Under the pieces are notes generated by a model. It did no database searches and had not been told where the DNA came from. It was given only the letters and a program-made list of their open reading frames with translations. The position numbers and the translations under genes were made by a program. Below, piece by piece: positions 7,336-14,620 of a stretch of 40,478 nucleotides of DNA. The stretch is taken from the NCBI GenBank assembly GCA_964545895.1, contig CAZJHS010000018.1, forward strand, positions 1 through 40,478, read 5' to 3'. The stretch comes from UBA6183 sp964545895 (lineage in GTDB: Bacteria; Bacteroidota; Bacteroidia; UKL13-3). The number at the start of each line of letters is the position of its first letter. Within the stretch, counting starts at the first letter, position 1.

Positions 7336-8133
7336 CTATTTGCTAATCATTACCTTTTGGTAAGCCGCTTTATTGCCAAGTTGTATTTCAAGCAAATAAA
7401 CGCCTGCATTTTGTGCGGTTGTAGCTGCACTTAATGTTTGTGCGCCTGCTTGCATGTTACCATCAAAAATGGTGTTGCAAACTTGTCCGTTAAGGTTTAG
7501 CAATTGTACTTTTACCGCTTGATTGTTGTTTAAGTTAAACGCTAAGTTTAACACTTGTTCGGTAGTATTGTGGTATGCTTTTAATCCAATTTGTTGTGCT
7601 AACTCGTTTAAGCCCGAAGCTAATTTTTCGTTAACAGCAATAACTTGGGTTTTGGTTGAAGTAGTATTGATGGCAAATGCGGCATGTAAGTTCACCTTGC
7701 CAGTTCCTGCTGCTGGAGCAGTCCATTTAAATGTCCAAACGCCAGGATTGCTGGTGTTTTGAGTGTTGTGTGTAACGTAATTAGTAGAAAATAAGTGACT
7801 GGTTGTACCTGCAGCAGTTGTTCCTTTAAAATTACCAACACTATCTTGTGCCGAGAACATAAATCCTTTTTTACCTGATGAAGGCATGTTAACCGTAATG
7901 TTGTATTGTGTTCCTGGGGTGTAACCTTCGGTAGGTATATCGGTGCTCATAAATGTAGCGCCCGCAACGGCACTTCCGCTATGGCAACCACCTTGCGCAC
8001 AAGTAGCACCGCCTTCGGCTGGCCCGCCTGAGGCTGCAGCAGGAGCACCTGTTGGTAAAGATTGAATTGTAGGTAGTGTAAATACGCAAACGGCAATCAT
8101 GCCGGCTGCTGCAAATAGTTTAGTTTTTTTCAT
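7336..8133 (-). CDS. Secreted CX4CH protein with T9SS sorting domain (choice-of-anchor V/reeler-like)
   Basis: The start is at the second of two close ATGs (8133, MKKTKLFAAAG...); the other, at 8139, adds only MI. There is a signal segment to about residue 25, then a Gly/Ala-rich stretch with TCAQGGCHSG (C45, C50, H51). A beta-rich domain follows (ITVNMPSSGKKGFMFSAQD, GVWTFKWTAPAAGTGKVNLHAAF) of the reeler-like or choice-of-anchor V type found in Bacteroidota surface proteins. The tail (AVKVQLLNLNGQVCNT ... AAYQKVMISK) is a type A T9SS sorting domain. Relatives usually carry a CXXCH-like cysteine pair at the same place, and haem attachment is plausible but unproven. It is divergent from recR. 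Confidence 0.82.
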   Translation of the reverse strand: MKKTKLFAAAGMIAVCVFTLPTIQSLPTGAPAAASGGPAEGGATCAQGGCHSGSAVAGATFMSTDIPTEGYTPGTQYNITVNMPSSGKKGFMFSAQDSVGNFKGTTAAGTTSHLFSTNYVTHNTQNTSNPGVWTFKWTAPAAGTGKVNLHAAFAINTTSTKTQVIAVNEKLASGLNELAQQIGLKAYHNTTEQVLNLAFNLNNNQAVKVQLLNLNGQVCNTIFDGNMQAGAQTLSAATTAQNAGVYLLEIQLGNKAAYQKVMISK

Positions 8134-8235
8134 AATCATTTAGTAAGTGCAATATAAGACGTTACATTTTAAAATACCGTTGCTTGGGGTATTAAATTTT
8201 GTATAAATTGGGACGAGTGGAGGTTTAATTTATGT

Positions 8236-8243
8236 TACATTTG
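8236..8243 (+). promoter_or_regulatory. recR -7 box TACATTTG abutting the start codon
   Basis: A perfect match to TAnnTTTG ends 5 nt before ATG at 8249. Transcription would start at or next to the ATG, giving a near-leaderless message. There is no -33 TTG at the ideal 19 bp; TTG at 8208 is further away. Confidence 0.55.
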
Positions 8244-8248
8244 TGGCC

Positions 8249-8854
8249 ATGAATTATCCTTCGGTATTAATTGAAGAGGCTGTAAACGAACTAAGCAAGT
8301 TTCCGGGTGTAGGTAAAAAAAGTGCCATGCGTATGGTGCTGCATTTACTTAAGCAGCAGGAAACCGATGTGGTTAAATTGGGCAAGGCTATTATAAAGCT
8401 GCGTACCGAAATAAAATACTGTACCCGCTGTGGTAACGTAAGCGATACTGATACTTGTAACATTTGTAATAATACTAAACGTAACCAGCATACCATTTGT
8501 GTGGTTGAAGATTTACGTGATGTAATTGCCATTGAAAATACGGCACAGTTTACCGGTACTTACCATATTTTAGGTGGGTTAATTAGTCCTGTAAATGGGG
8601 TTGGGCCTGATGATTTAAACATTCAAAAATTAATTGAACGTATAAAAGCCGAAGAAACCACCGAGGTAATTATGGCATTAAGTGCCACTATGGAAGGAGA
8701 TACTACGGTGTTTTACCTCTCGCGCAAGTTACGTGAGTTTAATATCAATATCAGCACTATTTCGCGCGGTATTGCCATTGGTGGCGAGTTAGAATATGCC
8801 GATGAAATTACCCTTGGCCGAAGCATTGCCTTAAGGGTTCCGTATCAAGGGTAG
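8249..8854 (+). CDS. recR: Recombination mediator RecR
   Basis: 201 residues, normal for RecR. The helix-hairpin-helix motif at the N-terminus (LSKFPGVGKKSAMRM) is followed by a four-cysteine zinc finger, C58-x2-C61 and C70-x2-C73 (YCTRCGN...CNIC). A Toprim domain follows (TICVVEDLRDVIAIE, then YHILGGLISPVNGVGP). The C-terminus has the ISRGIAIGGELEYADE segment ending in RVPYQG. RecR works with RecF and RecO to load RecA at single-strand gaps. ATG at 8249 is chosen over GTG at 8243 because the latter is part of the -7 box. It is a single gene with no obvious operon partner; the stop is 18 bp from the convergent XRE gene. Confidence 0.98.
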   Translation: MNYPSVLIEEAVNELSKFPGVGKKSAMRMVLHLLKQQETDVVKLGKAIIKLRTEIKYCTRCGNVSDTDTCNICNNTKRNQHTICVVEDLRDVIAIENTAQFTGTYHILGGLISPVNGVGPDDLNIQKLIERIKAEETTEVIMALSATMEGDTTVFYLSRKLREFNINISTISRGIAIGGELEYADEITLGRSIALRVPYQG

Positions 8855-8872
8855 GTTTTGGTAGAGATAGAC

Positions 8873-9226
8873 TTATGCACTCTTGTTAATCATTAACAAT
8901 GCATCTACAAACTTCAACATTTTATCACGTTCATTTGGTGTGCATTGGTTTAATGATTCATAGAACTCATCAAAAGAGTTAATCTTATATTTAAATTCTT
9001 TCATGGCTGAATAGAGTAAAATATGAAAAGCACTTATGCCGTATATGTGGCAAATTTGGTTGAGCTGGTTCAAATCAATTCGTTTAATTTTTCTGGCTTC
9101 TATTTTTGAGTAGTTACCTTTTGTTAAGCCAATTTTATCGGCAATCCATTCTTGTTTTATGTTTTTCTTTTCGCGCAGTTCTTTAAGGGCTAATCCAATT
9201 GTTTGGTTTAAGGGTTGTGTTGTCAT
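8873..9226 (-). CDS. XRE-family helix-turn-helix transcriptional regulator
   Basis: 117 residues. The N-terminal 65 form a Cro/C1-type HTH (LKELREKKNIKQEWIADKIG, then LTKGNYSKIEARKIKRIDLN). The remaining ~50 residues are a short helical tail (FDEFYESLNQCTPNERDKMLKF) without a recognised sensor or peptidase fold. It is transcribed away from two lipoprotein genes. The shared upstream region holds four copies of a GTTKCAT half-site (9261-9297), so autoregulation plus control of the divergent pair is the simplest model. Similar small regulators are common in mobile or accessory modules. The ligand is unknown. Confidence 0.88.
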   Translation of the reverse strand: MTTQPLNQTIGLALKELREKKNIKQEWIADKIGLTKGNYSKIEARKIKRIDLNQLNQICHIYGISAFHILLYSAMKEFKYKINSFDEFYESLNQCTPNERDKMLKFVDALLMINKSA

Positions 9227-9260
9227 GGGATTGGTTTCTGTTCATCAATATTACACAACA

Positions 9261-9297
9261 GTTTCATTTTATGCAACAGAGTTGCATGAGATGAAAC
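9261..9297. promoter_or_regulatory. Tandem 17-bp palindromic operators, probably for the adjacent XRE regulator
   Basis: GTTTCAT-TTT-ATGCAAC (9261-9277) and GTTGCAT-GAG-ATGAAAC (9281-9297) are separated by AGA. Each is an inverted pair of GTTKCAT with a 3-bp spacer, and the whole 37 bp is also an imperfect palindrome. It lies 35 bp upstream of the regulator start and 63 bp upstream of the lipoprotein start. Confidence 0.75.
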
Positions 9298-9360
9298 ACT
9301 AATTGTTGATGTGCAAATTTGAACTAGGTAAATTGCGATTGACATTAAATTTTTTAAAAA

Positions 9361-9972
9361 ATGAAACTAAATCAAAAATTAATTCTAACCATCGCTCTAG
9401 GTAGTGTAGGTATCCTCTATCTTTTATCTTGTAGTAAAAGTAAAAATGATTTGAAAGTTGAAGATAAAGCTTCAACAACTCAATTAAGCCAGATAACAAC
9501 TTCAAGTAGTTATTCAGAAGAAGAAATAACCAATCTTGCGAATAGTATCATGCTCACATCGAACCCAGATTTGACAGCGTTTAACTGGAATAGTGTTGAA
9601 ATCAATTCTGAAACGCCATTTATAAGGTTATGGCAACGAAGACTAAATTGCAATAGATTAGGTATTTGTGAGTTTTTTCCTAAACCGATAAAAAGACCGT
9701 CAATTGAAGATACTGAAATGGGGCGAATTCTTCCAGTAAGTTTATCTTTGGACAATAATAATAAACTAAATAATTTAATTTTTTATGTAAGAAATGATCT
9801 TTCAAATTATCCAGACGAGTCTAAACAATTTATCGTAGATGATTCACTGTTTTTAAACCTAGATACTCTTGGTTTCGAAAAAATTATAATACCTAGTGGT
9901 ATTTATAATTACAATCCAAATATCGGAATAAAAGGTGGTTATGAGGTAAAGATCATTGGTATGATGAACTAA
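9361..9972 (+). CDS. Lipoprotein of unknown function, XRE-linked module
   Basis: 203 residues beginning with a lipoprotein signal (MKLNQKLILTIALGSVG... LLSC; Cys about residue 25), so probably an outer- or inner-membrane lipoprotein. I recognise no family. Visible features are a Ser/Thr-rich linker after the lipobox, a two-cysteine segment (LNCNRLGICEFFPKP), and a beta-rich C-terminal half (VSLSLDNNNKLNNLIFYVRN). Codon choice (many AGA and TCT/TCA, few CGT/CGC) differs from the flanking recR and M28 genes, which suggests acquisition. The next gene starts 6 bp after its stop, so they form an operon. Confidence 0.75.
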   Translation: MKLNQKLILTIALGSVGILYLLSCSKSKNDLKVEDKASTTQLSQITTSSSYSEEEITNLANSIMLTSNPDLTAFNWNSVEINSETPFIRLWQRRLNCNRLGICEFFPKPIKRPSIEDTEMGRILPVSLSLDNNNKLNNLIFYVRNDLSNYPDESKQFIVDDSLFLNLDTLGFEKIIIPSGIYNYNPNIGIKGGYEVKIIGMMN

Positions 9973-9978
9973 CGTGAT

Positions 9979-10554
9979 ATGAATAAATCAATTGTTAAAT
10001 TTGGTTCGTTTTTTTGTGTTTTGTGTTTTGGATGTATAAATCCAACCTTTACAAGGTCAAAGCTATTAATTCCTCCCCCAAGTTTAGATTCTAACATTTC
10101 AAATTTGAAAGACAATGAAATTTATTCGACCGATGCTAAATCCTTATTAGGATTCATGTTAAAGAATAAGCAAGAATATCATATATTAGTTTCTTATACT
10201 TATTGGTGCCCACTTTCTAAAAGTTCCTTCAGTGAGTTTTTTCAATTAGATAGTTGTTCCGATGTTAGAGTATATTTTATAACAGCTGACGATTGGTACT
10301 TTATAAATGACTATAAATACTATCTAGAATCCAAGAACTATAAAAGCCCTTCTTTTATTTTGGACATAAGAAAATACGGTAATAAATTCAACCCTCATCC
10401 AAGATTTAGACGATTTGCTTTGGATATAGATTCTACTTGTGGGAATTTAGATGGATTTCCTTCTTATTTTGTTTTCAATAAAGAGTTAAAGTTAGTTTAT
10501 AAAAGGACTGGAGCATTGGATGATTCGACTAGAGTGATAATAGGTTTGAAGTAA
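9979..10554 (+). CDS. Probable thioredoxin-fold lipoprotein with monothiol CPLS motif
   Basis: 191 residues. The N-terminus (MNKSIVKFGSFFCVLCFGC) ends in a lipobox-like FGC. The central region HILVSYTYWCPLSKSSFSEF resembles the beta-strand/active-site/helix start of thioredoxin folds, with CPLS in place of CxxC. Further on, YFITADDWY and LDGFPSYFVFNKELKLVYKR look like the later strands, including the cis-Pro turn before the final beta hairpin. With only one active-site Cys it would be a monothiol redox or scaffold protein rather than a standard oxidoreductase. It is cotranscribed with the preceding lipoprotein and shares its foreign-looking codon use. The fold assignment is inferred from motif spacing only. 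Confidence 0.65.
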   Translation: MNKSIVKFGSFFCVLCFGCINPTFTRSKLLIPPPSLDSNISNLKDNEIYSTDAKSLLGFMLKNKQEYHILVSYTYWCPLSKSSFSEFFQLDSCSDVRVYFITADDWYFINDYKYYLESKNYKSPSFILDIRKYGNKFNPHPRFRRFALDIDSTCGNLDGFPSYFVFNKELKLVYKRTGALDDSTRVIIGLK

Positions 10555-10585
10555 AATCGTTTAATGAATAGTTAACGTTTCACGT

Positions 10586-10639
10586 CAATAAAAAGTAGTA
10601 TTGGGTATTTATTAAATTATCTGGTACTACTTTTTATTG
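10586..10639. terminator. Bidirectional hairpin between convergent genes
   Basis: Arms CAATAAAAAGTAGTA (10586-10600) and TACTACTTTTTATTG (10625-10639) pair over 15 bp with a 24-nt AT-rich loop. The right arm is the last codons and stop of the minus-strand peptidase. T-rich runs lie within the arms rather than after them. Confidence 0.6.
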
Positions 10640-11631
10640 GCTGCCTGAAATACAACTTCTAACAAGGTTTGCCCAACAGCTTTAAGCGTATTTCTATCAA
10701 TGGCACTCATGTTATCGTTATGGGTATGCCAATGTGTAGGGAAGCCTGTTTTTGATGAGGCATCGTAGTGTATTAAATCAATGGTAGGAATTTTTGCCGT
10801 TTTATTCACGTAATAATGATCATCGATAATACCACCTTTTTGGTAATACATAAAGTAGTTGCTGTAGCCAAGGCTATGTGCAGTTTGCCATACTGCTTGT
10901 AATACTGGTTGTGCAGCTTGCATTGATACTTCTTCCCACGCAAATTTAGCATCGGGTGCGCCTACCATATCTAACAAAATACCAAAATTAGCTTTGTAGC
11001 CGGGCTTATGTAAATTGGCACTCCAATATTGCGAGCCCAAGCAATAGCTATTATCATGCTCTGGTTTGCCTAAATCTTCGGCATCAAACAATACAATATC
11101 AACTCCAACATTAGCAGGAAATTTTTTTAGCGTTTGCGCAATTTGAAGCAAAACACCCACACCACTTGCACCATCGTTAGCACCTAAAATGGGTTTATCT
11201 GCATCTTTAGTATCTTGGTCGGCATAGGGGCGGCTATCCCAGTGTGCGCATAATAAAATGCGTTGTTGGGCTTGCGGATTAAACTCTGCAATGATGTTGC
11301 GCACGTTTAATTTTTTGCCATCAAAATTGGTAATCGAGGCCTTTTGTTCAATTACATTATCGGCATATTTTTTAAACTCACTTACCATCCAATCGCCACA
11401 TTTTTTATGTGGTTCGCTGTTGGTAACACGTGGTCCGAAGGCAACTTGTTTCTCTACAAAATAGTAAGCACTATCAGCATCAAAACTTGGCGAAAGTTGT
11501 TTATAGGGTGCCGCGCTTTCAGCTGTTTTAGTATCTTGTTTGGGTTGATTTTTAGGCTCGTTGTTACAAGCGGTAAATGCTAAAAACAATCCTGCAGCAA
11601 CACTTATTTTTAGGAAGTTAATTTTTTTCAT
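10627..11631 (-). CDS. M28-family zinc lipoprotein, glutaminyl-peptide cyclotransferase-like
   Basis: 334 residues. Lipoprotein signal MKKINFLKISVAAGLFLAFTAC, Cys 22, so membrane-anchored in the periplasm. The M28 metal-ligand pattern is visible: LLCAHWDSRPYAD (His), LGANDGASGVGVLLQ (Asp), LFDAEDLG (acidic pair), LLDMVGAPDAKF (Asp) and THWHTHNDNMSAID (His). The HWDSRPYAD segment, YCLGSQYW and the late HTHND arrangement resemble the glutaminyl cyclase branch, which converts N-terminal Gln to pyroglutamate. Aminopeptidase activity remains the alternative. Pyroglutamate formation would protect exported proteins from N-terminal degradation. It stands alone, 38 bp downstream of cysS on the same strand. 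Confidence 0.85.
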   Translation of the reverse strand: MKKINFLKISVAAGLFLAFTACNNEPKNQPKQDTKTAESAAPYKQLSPSFDADSAYYFVEKQVAFGPRVTNSEPHKKCGDWMVSEFKKYADNVIEQKASITNFDGKKLNVRNIIAEFNPQAQQRILLCAHWDSRPYADQDTKDADKPILGANDGASGVGVLLQIAQTLKKFPANVGVDIVLFDAEDLGKPEHDNSYCLGSQYWSANLHKPGYKANFGILLDMVGAPDAKFAWEEVSMQAAQPVLQAVWQTAHSLGYSNYFMYYQKGGIIDDHYYVNKTAKIPTIDLIHYDASSKTGFPTHWHTHNDNMSAIDRNTLKAVGQTLLEVVFQAANKK

Positions 11632-11669
11632 GTTGTTATTTGATAACGCAAAGTAATGAACGATGTAGA

Positions 11670-13139
11670 TTAGAGTATGGTGTAACTTGTACCTTCTTTA
11701 CCATCCTTAATCTCAAATCCAATTTCTTTCAATTTATCTCTAATTAAGTCTGAGGTAGAAAAATCTCTGCGTGTTTTGGCATCCGTACGTACATCTAAAA
11801 TCATGTTCATTAAGCCATCAATTTTATCTGTGTTTACTGCGTTTTCCTCTTTTAATCCAAGTACATCAAATACCATGGTTTTCATTACTTGTACTAAAGT
11901 GTTTTTATCAGTTTCAGTAATGGTTTCTTTGCCATCATTTACACTGTTAATAATACGTACTCCTTCAAACAAATGCGATAAGGTAATAGGTGTATTAAAG
12001 TCATCGTCCATGGCTGCATAAATAGCCGCTTTTAGCTCGTTTATGTTTGATGTTGATGTATCAGCCGTTTTTAAATCGTCCATTAATTTCATAGCATTCA
12101 TTAAGCGGGCAAAACCTTTTTCGGCAGCTTGTAAAGCTTCGTTACTAAAATCAAGTGTACTGCGGTAATGTGCTTGTAACATAAAAAAGCGCACTGTCAT
12201 TGGGCTGTAGCCTTTATCTAAAAGTTTATGGCTACCCGCAAACAACTCAAACGGTAAAAACGAGTTACCTAAACTCTTGCTCATTTTTTGTCCGTTAACG
12301 GTAAGCATATTGGTATGCATCCAATAATTAACCGGAGTTTTATGGTGGCTGCAAGCTACATTTTGTGCAATTTCGTTGGTATGGTGGGTAGGTGCTAAAT
12401 CCATACCACCACCGTGTATATCAAAACGCTCGCCTAAGTATTTTTTACTCATGGCCGAGCACTCTAAATGCCATCCCGGAAAACCTTCGCCCCAAGGGCT
12501 TGGCCAACGCATAATATGCTCGGGTTTAGCTTTAATCCAAAGGGCAAAATCCAATCGGCCACGTTTATCATCTTGTCCGCCAAGCTCGCGCGTGCCGTTT
12601 AATAAATCATCCAAATTACGGCCAGTTAAGGCGGTGTAGTCATTGTCTTTGGCAAATTTTTCTACATCAAAATAAATGGTGCCGTTGCTTTCGTATCCAA
12701 ATCCATTAGCTATAATTTGTTTGGTCATTTCTATTTGCTCAATAATATGACCAGTAGCCGTAGGTTCAATACTTGGAGGCAAGGCATTAAAAGCATCCAT
12801 TACGTTATGAAAATCGATGGTGTAACGTTGTACAATTTCCATCGGTTCAAGCTGCTCTAGTTTTGCTTTTTTGCTAATTTTATCTTCGCCTTCATCGGCA
12901 TCGCTTTCCAGGTGTCCGGCATCGGTAATGTTGCGCACATAACGTACTTTATAACCTAAGTGCTGTAAATAACGAAACACCACATCAAACGAAATAAACG
13001 TACGCGCATTACCCAAATGGGCATTGTTATATACGGTTGGTCCGCACACATACATACCCACGTGCCCAGCATGTATAGGTTCAAACTTTTCTGTTTTACG
13101 CGATAGCGTATTGTATAATTTCAGGTTGTGGTTAATCAT
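11670..13139 (-). CDS. cysS: Cysteinyl-tRNA synthetase
   Basis: The 489-residue class I synthetase has the zinc-binding CGPTVYNNAHLGNAR segment (HIGH-type motif HLGN), FPGWHLECSAMS and PTHHTNEIAQ supplying further zinc ligands, and the KMSKS loop VNGQKMSKSLGN. Its length and the C-terminal helical anticodon-binding domain are normal. It charges tRNA-Cys with cysteine in the cytoplasm. A -7 box (13147-13154) ends 7 nt before the ATG. Confidence 0.98.
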   Translation of the reverse strand: MINHNLKLYNTLSRKTEKFEPIHAGHVGMYVCGPTVYNNAHLGNARTFISFDVVFRYLQHLGYKVRYVRNITDAGHLESDADEGEDKISKKAKLEQLEPMEIVQRYTIDFHNVMDAFNALPPSIEPTATGHIIEQIEMTKQIIANGFGYESNGTIYFDVEKFAKDNDYTALTGRNLDDLLNGTRELGGQDDKRGRLDFALWIKAKPEHIMRWPSPWGEGFPGWHLECSAMSKKYLGERFDIHGGGMDLAPTHHTNEIAQNVACSHHKTPVNYWMHTNMLTVNGQKMSKSLGNSFLPFELFAGSHKLLDKGYSPMTVRFFMLQAHYRSTLDFSNEALQAAEKGFARLMNAMKLMDDLKTADTSTSNINELKAAIYAAMDDDFNTPITLSHLFEGVRIINSVNDGKETITETDKNTLVQVMKTMVFDVLGLKEENAVNTDKIDGLMNMILDVRTDAKTRRDFSTSDLIRDKLKEIGFEIKDGKEGTSYTIL

Positions 13140-13146
13140 AACCGCA

Positions 13147-13154
13147 CAAATCTA
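13147..13154 (-). promoter_or_regulatory. cysS -7 box TAGATTTG close to the start codon
   Basis: On the minus strand TAGATTTG, a perfect TAnnTTTG match, is followed by 7 nt and the ATG. The mRNA would have almost no leader. No -33 TTG is found at 19 bp. Confidence 0.5.
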
Positions 13155-13174
13155 TTAAAAGGATGGTGGTATAT

Positions 13175-13217
13175 AAAATAAAAAGCGTCCCGAAGTTACA
13201 TTCGGGACGCTTTTTTT
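13175..13217. terminator. Bidirectional intrinsic terminator, serving the DUF3127 gene
   Basis: GCGTCCCGAA (13185-13194) and TTCGGGACGC (13201-13210) form a perfect 10-bp stem with loop GTTACA. There are A-rich bases on the left and seven T on the right, so it can act on both strands; the minus-strand gene ends 11 bp away. Confidence 0.92.
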
Positions 13218-13227
13218 ACTATTTTAA

Positions 13228-13596
13228 TTAAAACGGTAGGTCGTCTGATGCTGGGTCGGCTGTAAAGCTAGGCTCATTGTCAGGATGAAAAGGATCAGCA
13301 TCTGGTGATGATGCACCAGCACCTTGACCTTGAATTCTCCAGGCACGTGCATCGGTGTACCAACGGCCATTGTACTCACGACTTTCTAAGTTTAACGAAG
13401 CCGTAACGGTATCGCCCACATTAAAACGTTCTAGGTCGTTTACCTTCTCGTTCATGGTGCTAATCATTACTTTTTTAGGATAAGTTTCTTGGGTTTCAAT
13501 CACAAACTCTTGTTTGCTCCATGCTTTTCCTGCTTTGCTTACGCCTTCTGTTTTGTTAAGTTTCTGGATAATACGTCCAGTAATTTCTAACGCCAT
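13228..13596 (-). CDS. DUF3127-family protein, OB-fold-like
   Basis: 122 residues. MALEITGRIIQKL, SKQEFVIETQETYPKKV and NVGDTVTASLNLESREYNGRWYTDARAWRI match the conserved core of the small Bacteroidota DUF3127 family. The disordered acidic tail (SSPDADPFHPDNEPSF... SDDLPF) ends in DDLPF, the type of acidic tip found at the end of single-stranded DNA-binding proteins. The beta-rich core and the SSB-like tip suggest a nucleic-acid-binding role. That is an inference: no function is established for the family to my knowledge. It is a single gene with its own terminator. Confidence 0.85.
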   Translation of the reverse strand: MALEITGRIIQKLNKTEGVSKAGKAWSKQEFVIETQETYPKKVMISTMNEKVNDLERFNVGDTVTASLNLESREYNGRWYTDARAWRIQGQGAGASSPDADPFHPDNEPSFTADPASDDLPF

Positions 13597-13749
13597 ATAT
13601 ATTATTATTTATTGTTTTGCTTGATAATGAGTGCTTGTAGTCATTACAAATAGTTACAAGCCATGATTGCGAAAATATTAGAAAAATGCATGGGTTGTAT
13701 GCATGGTTGATAAATTTTGGTGTGCCAGTTTATACGGGCTGTGCACTAG

Positions 13750-14343
13750 CTACTTGTGTTTGCCAAAAAGGTGTTTAAAGGCTTGCCTTAATTTTTTATT
13801 AGCTGGGTAATGCCTGTGTGCAGTAATGTTATTAAACACCAAAGCTACTGCAACCAAAATAATGGAGCCTGTTAACACAGGCGATAGCACATAGCTGTAG
13901 CCAAGAGATTTAATGCGCTCCGAACCAATTACTGCAATAAGTGCGGTGGCACCACCAGGTGGATGAAGTGTTTTGGTCATTTGCATCAACACAATAGATA
14001 TTGATACGGCCAAGGGCGCTGTAATCCAAATTATATTGGGCAAAACTTGGTAAATGGTAACACCCACCAAAGCCGAAATTACATGGCCTCCAATTACATT
14101 GCGCGGTTGTGCCAGCGGGCTTTGAATGGCGCCATACACCAATACACTTGATGCGCCAAACGAGCCTATTAAAAACAAATTTTCGCCATTGGTTGATAGA
14201 CTGTTTTGAAAAAATGCAATGAGCCCAATGCCAATACTAGCACCCACAAACGACCAAAAATGTTCTTTTGTATCTACTAAAGTTTCTTTGTAAACTATGT
14301 ATTTAGAAACACGCAAACCGCGTTTCAATCTTTTTCTTACCAC
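13750..14343 (-). CDS. HPP-family integral membrane protein
   Basis: 197 residues starting with GTG at 14343; no earlier ATG fits. After a basic N-terminus there are four to five hydrophobic segments. The defining motif TKTLHPPGGATALIAVIG is present, as is SFGASSVLVYGAIQSPLAQP, both hallmarks of the HPP family. A plastid HPP member is known to transport nitrite; the substrate here is not evident and no nitrogen gene is nearby. It has a canonical promoter (14371-14400). Confidence 0.9.
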   Translation of the reverse strand: MVRKRLKRGLRVSKYIVYKETLVDTKEHFWSFVGASIGIGLIAFFQNSLSTNGENLFLIGSFGASSVLVYGAIQSPLAQPRNVIGGHVISALVGVTIYQVLPNIIWITAPLAVSISIVLMQMTKTLHPPGGATALIAVIGSERIKSLGYSYVLSPVLTGSIILVAVALVFNNITAHRHYPANKKLRQAFKHLFGKHK

Positions 14344-14370
14344 TGGTTTAATTGTACTTGGTTATGGTTT

Positions 14371-14400
14371 CAAAAGTAAGAGGTTAGGTTATTTTTACAA
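14371..14400 (-). promoter_or_regulatory. Canonical Bacteroidota promoter for the HPP gene
   Basis: On the minus strand TTG (14400-14398), 19 bp spacer, then TACTTTTG (14378-14371), a perfect -7 box. The expected start leaves a leader of about 20 nt before the GTG. Confidence 0.7.
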
Positions 14401-14407
14401 GCAGTAT

Positions 14408-14514
14408 AATTGGGCGTTTCCCCGAGGTTACGCTGCCGCTTAGGGCTGCAATCTTTTGCTTGTGCCTTGCAAAGTATTTACGCTTTGCCAAAACTTCGGA
14501 ACCCAAACGCAATT
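14408..14514. repeat. Structured intergenic repeat, REP-like (candidate)
   Basis: Ends AATTGGGCGTTT and AAACGCAATT are imperfect inverted repeats. Inside, TTGCAAAG and CTTTGCCAA form another hairpin. The text (GGGCGTTTCCCCGAGG, CTTAGGGCTGCAATCTTTTG) resembles dispersed intergenic palindromic elements seen in many Bacteroidota genomes. No other copy lies in this window. The remaining ~170 bp of the 277-bp gap around it shows nothing recognisable besides the HPP promoter. Confidence 0.45.
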
Positions 14515-14620
14515 GGTGTAACGTAAAAATTTGTGGTACTTAATGTGCTATGTTAATTCAATCTAAACGTGTAAACAACTTAAATTAGCATTACTCCAAA
14601 TTGAAGTGGTAAGCGTTAAA

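Noticed and set aside
12376..12639. ORFs antisense to cysS and to other long genes
   Set aside because: They are shadows of well-supported genes, with no start context and no similarity I recognise.
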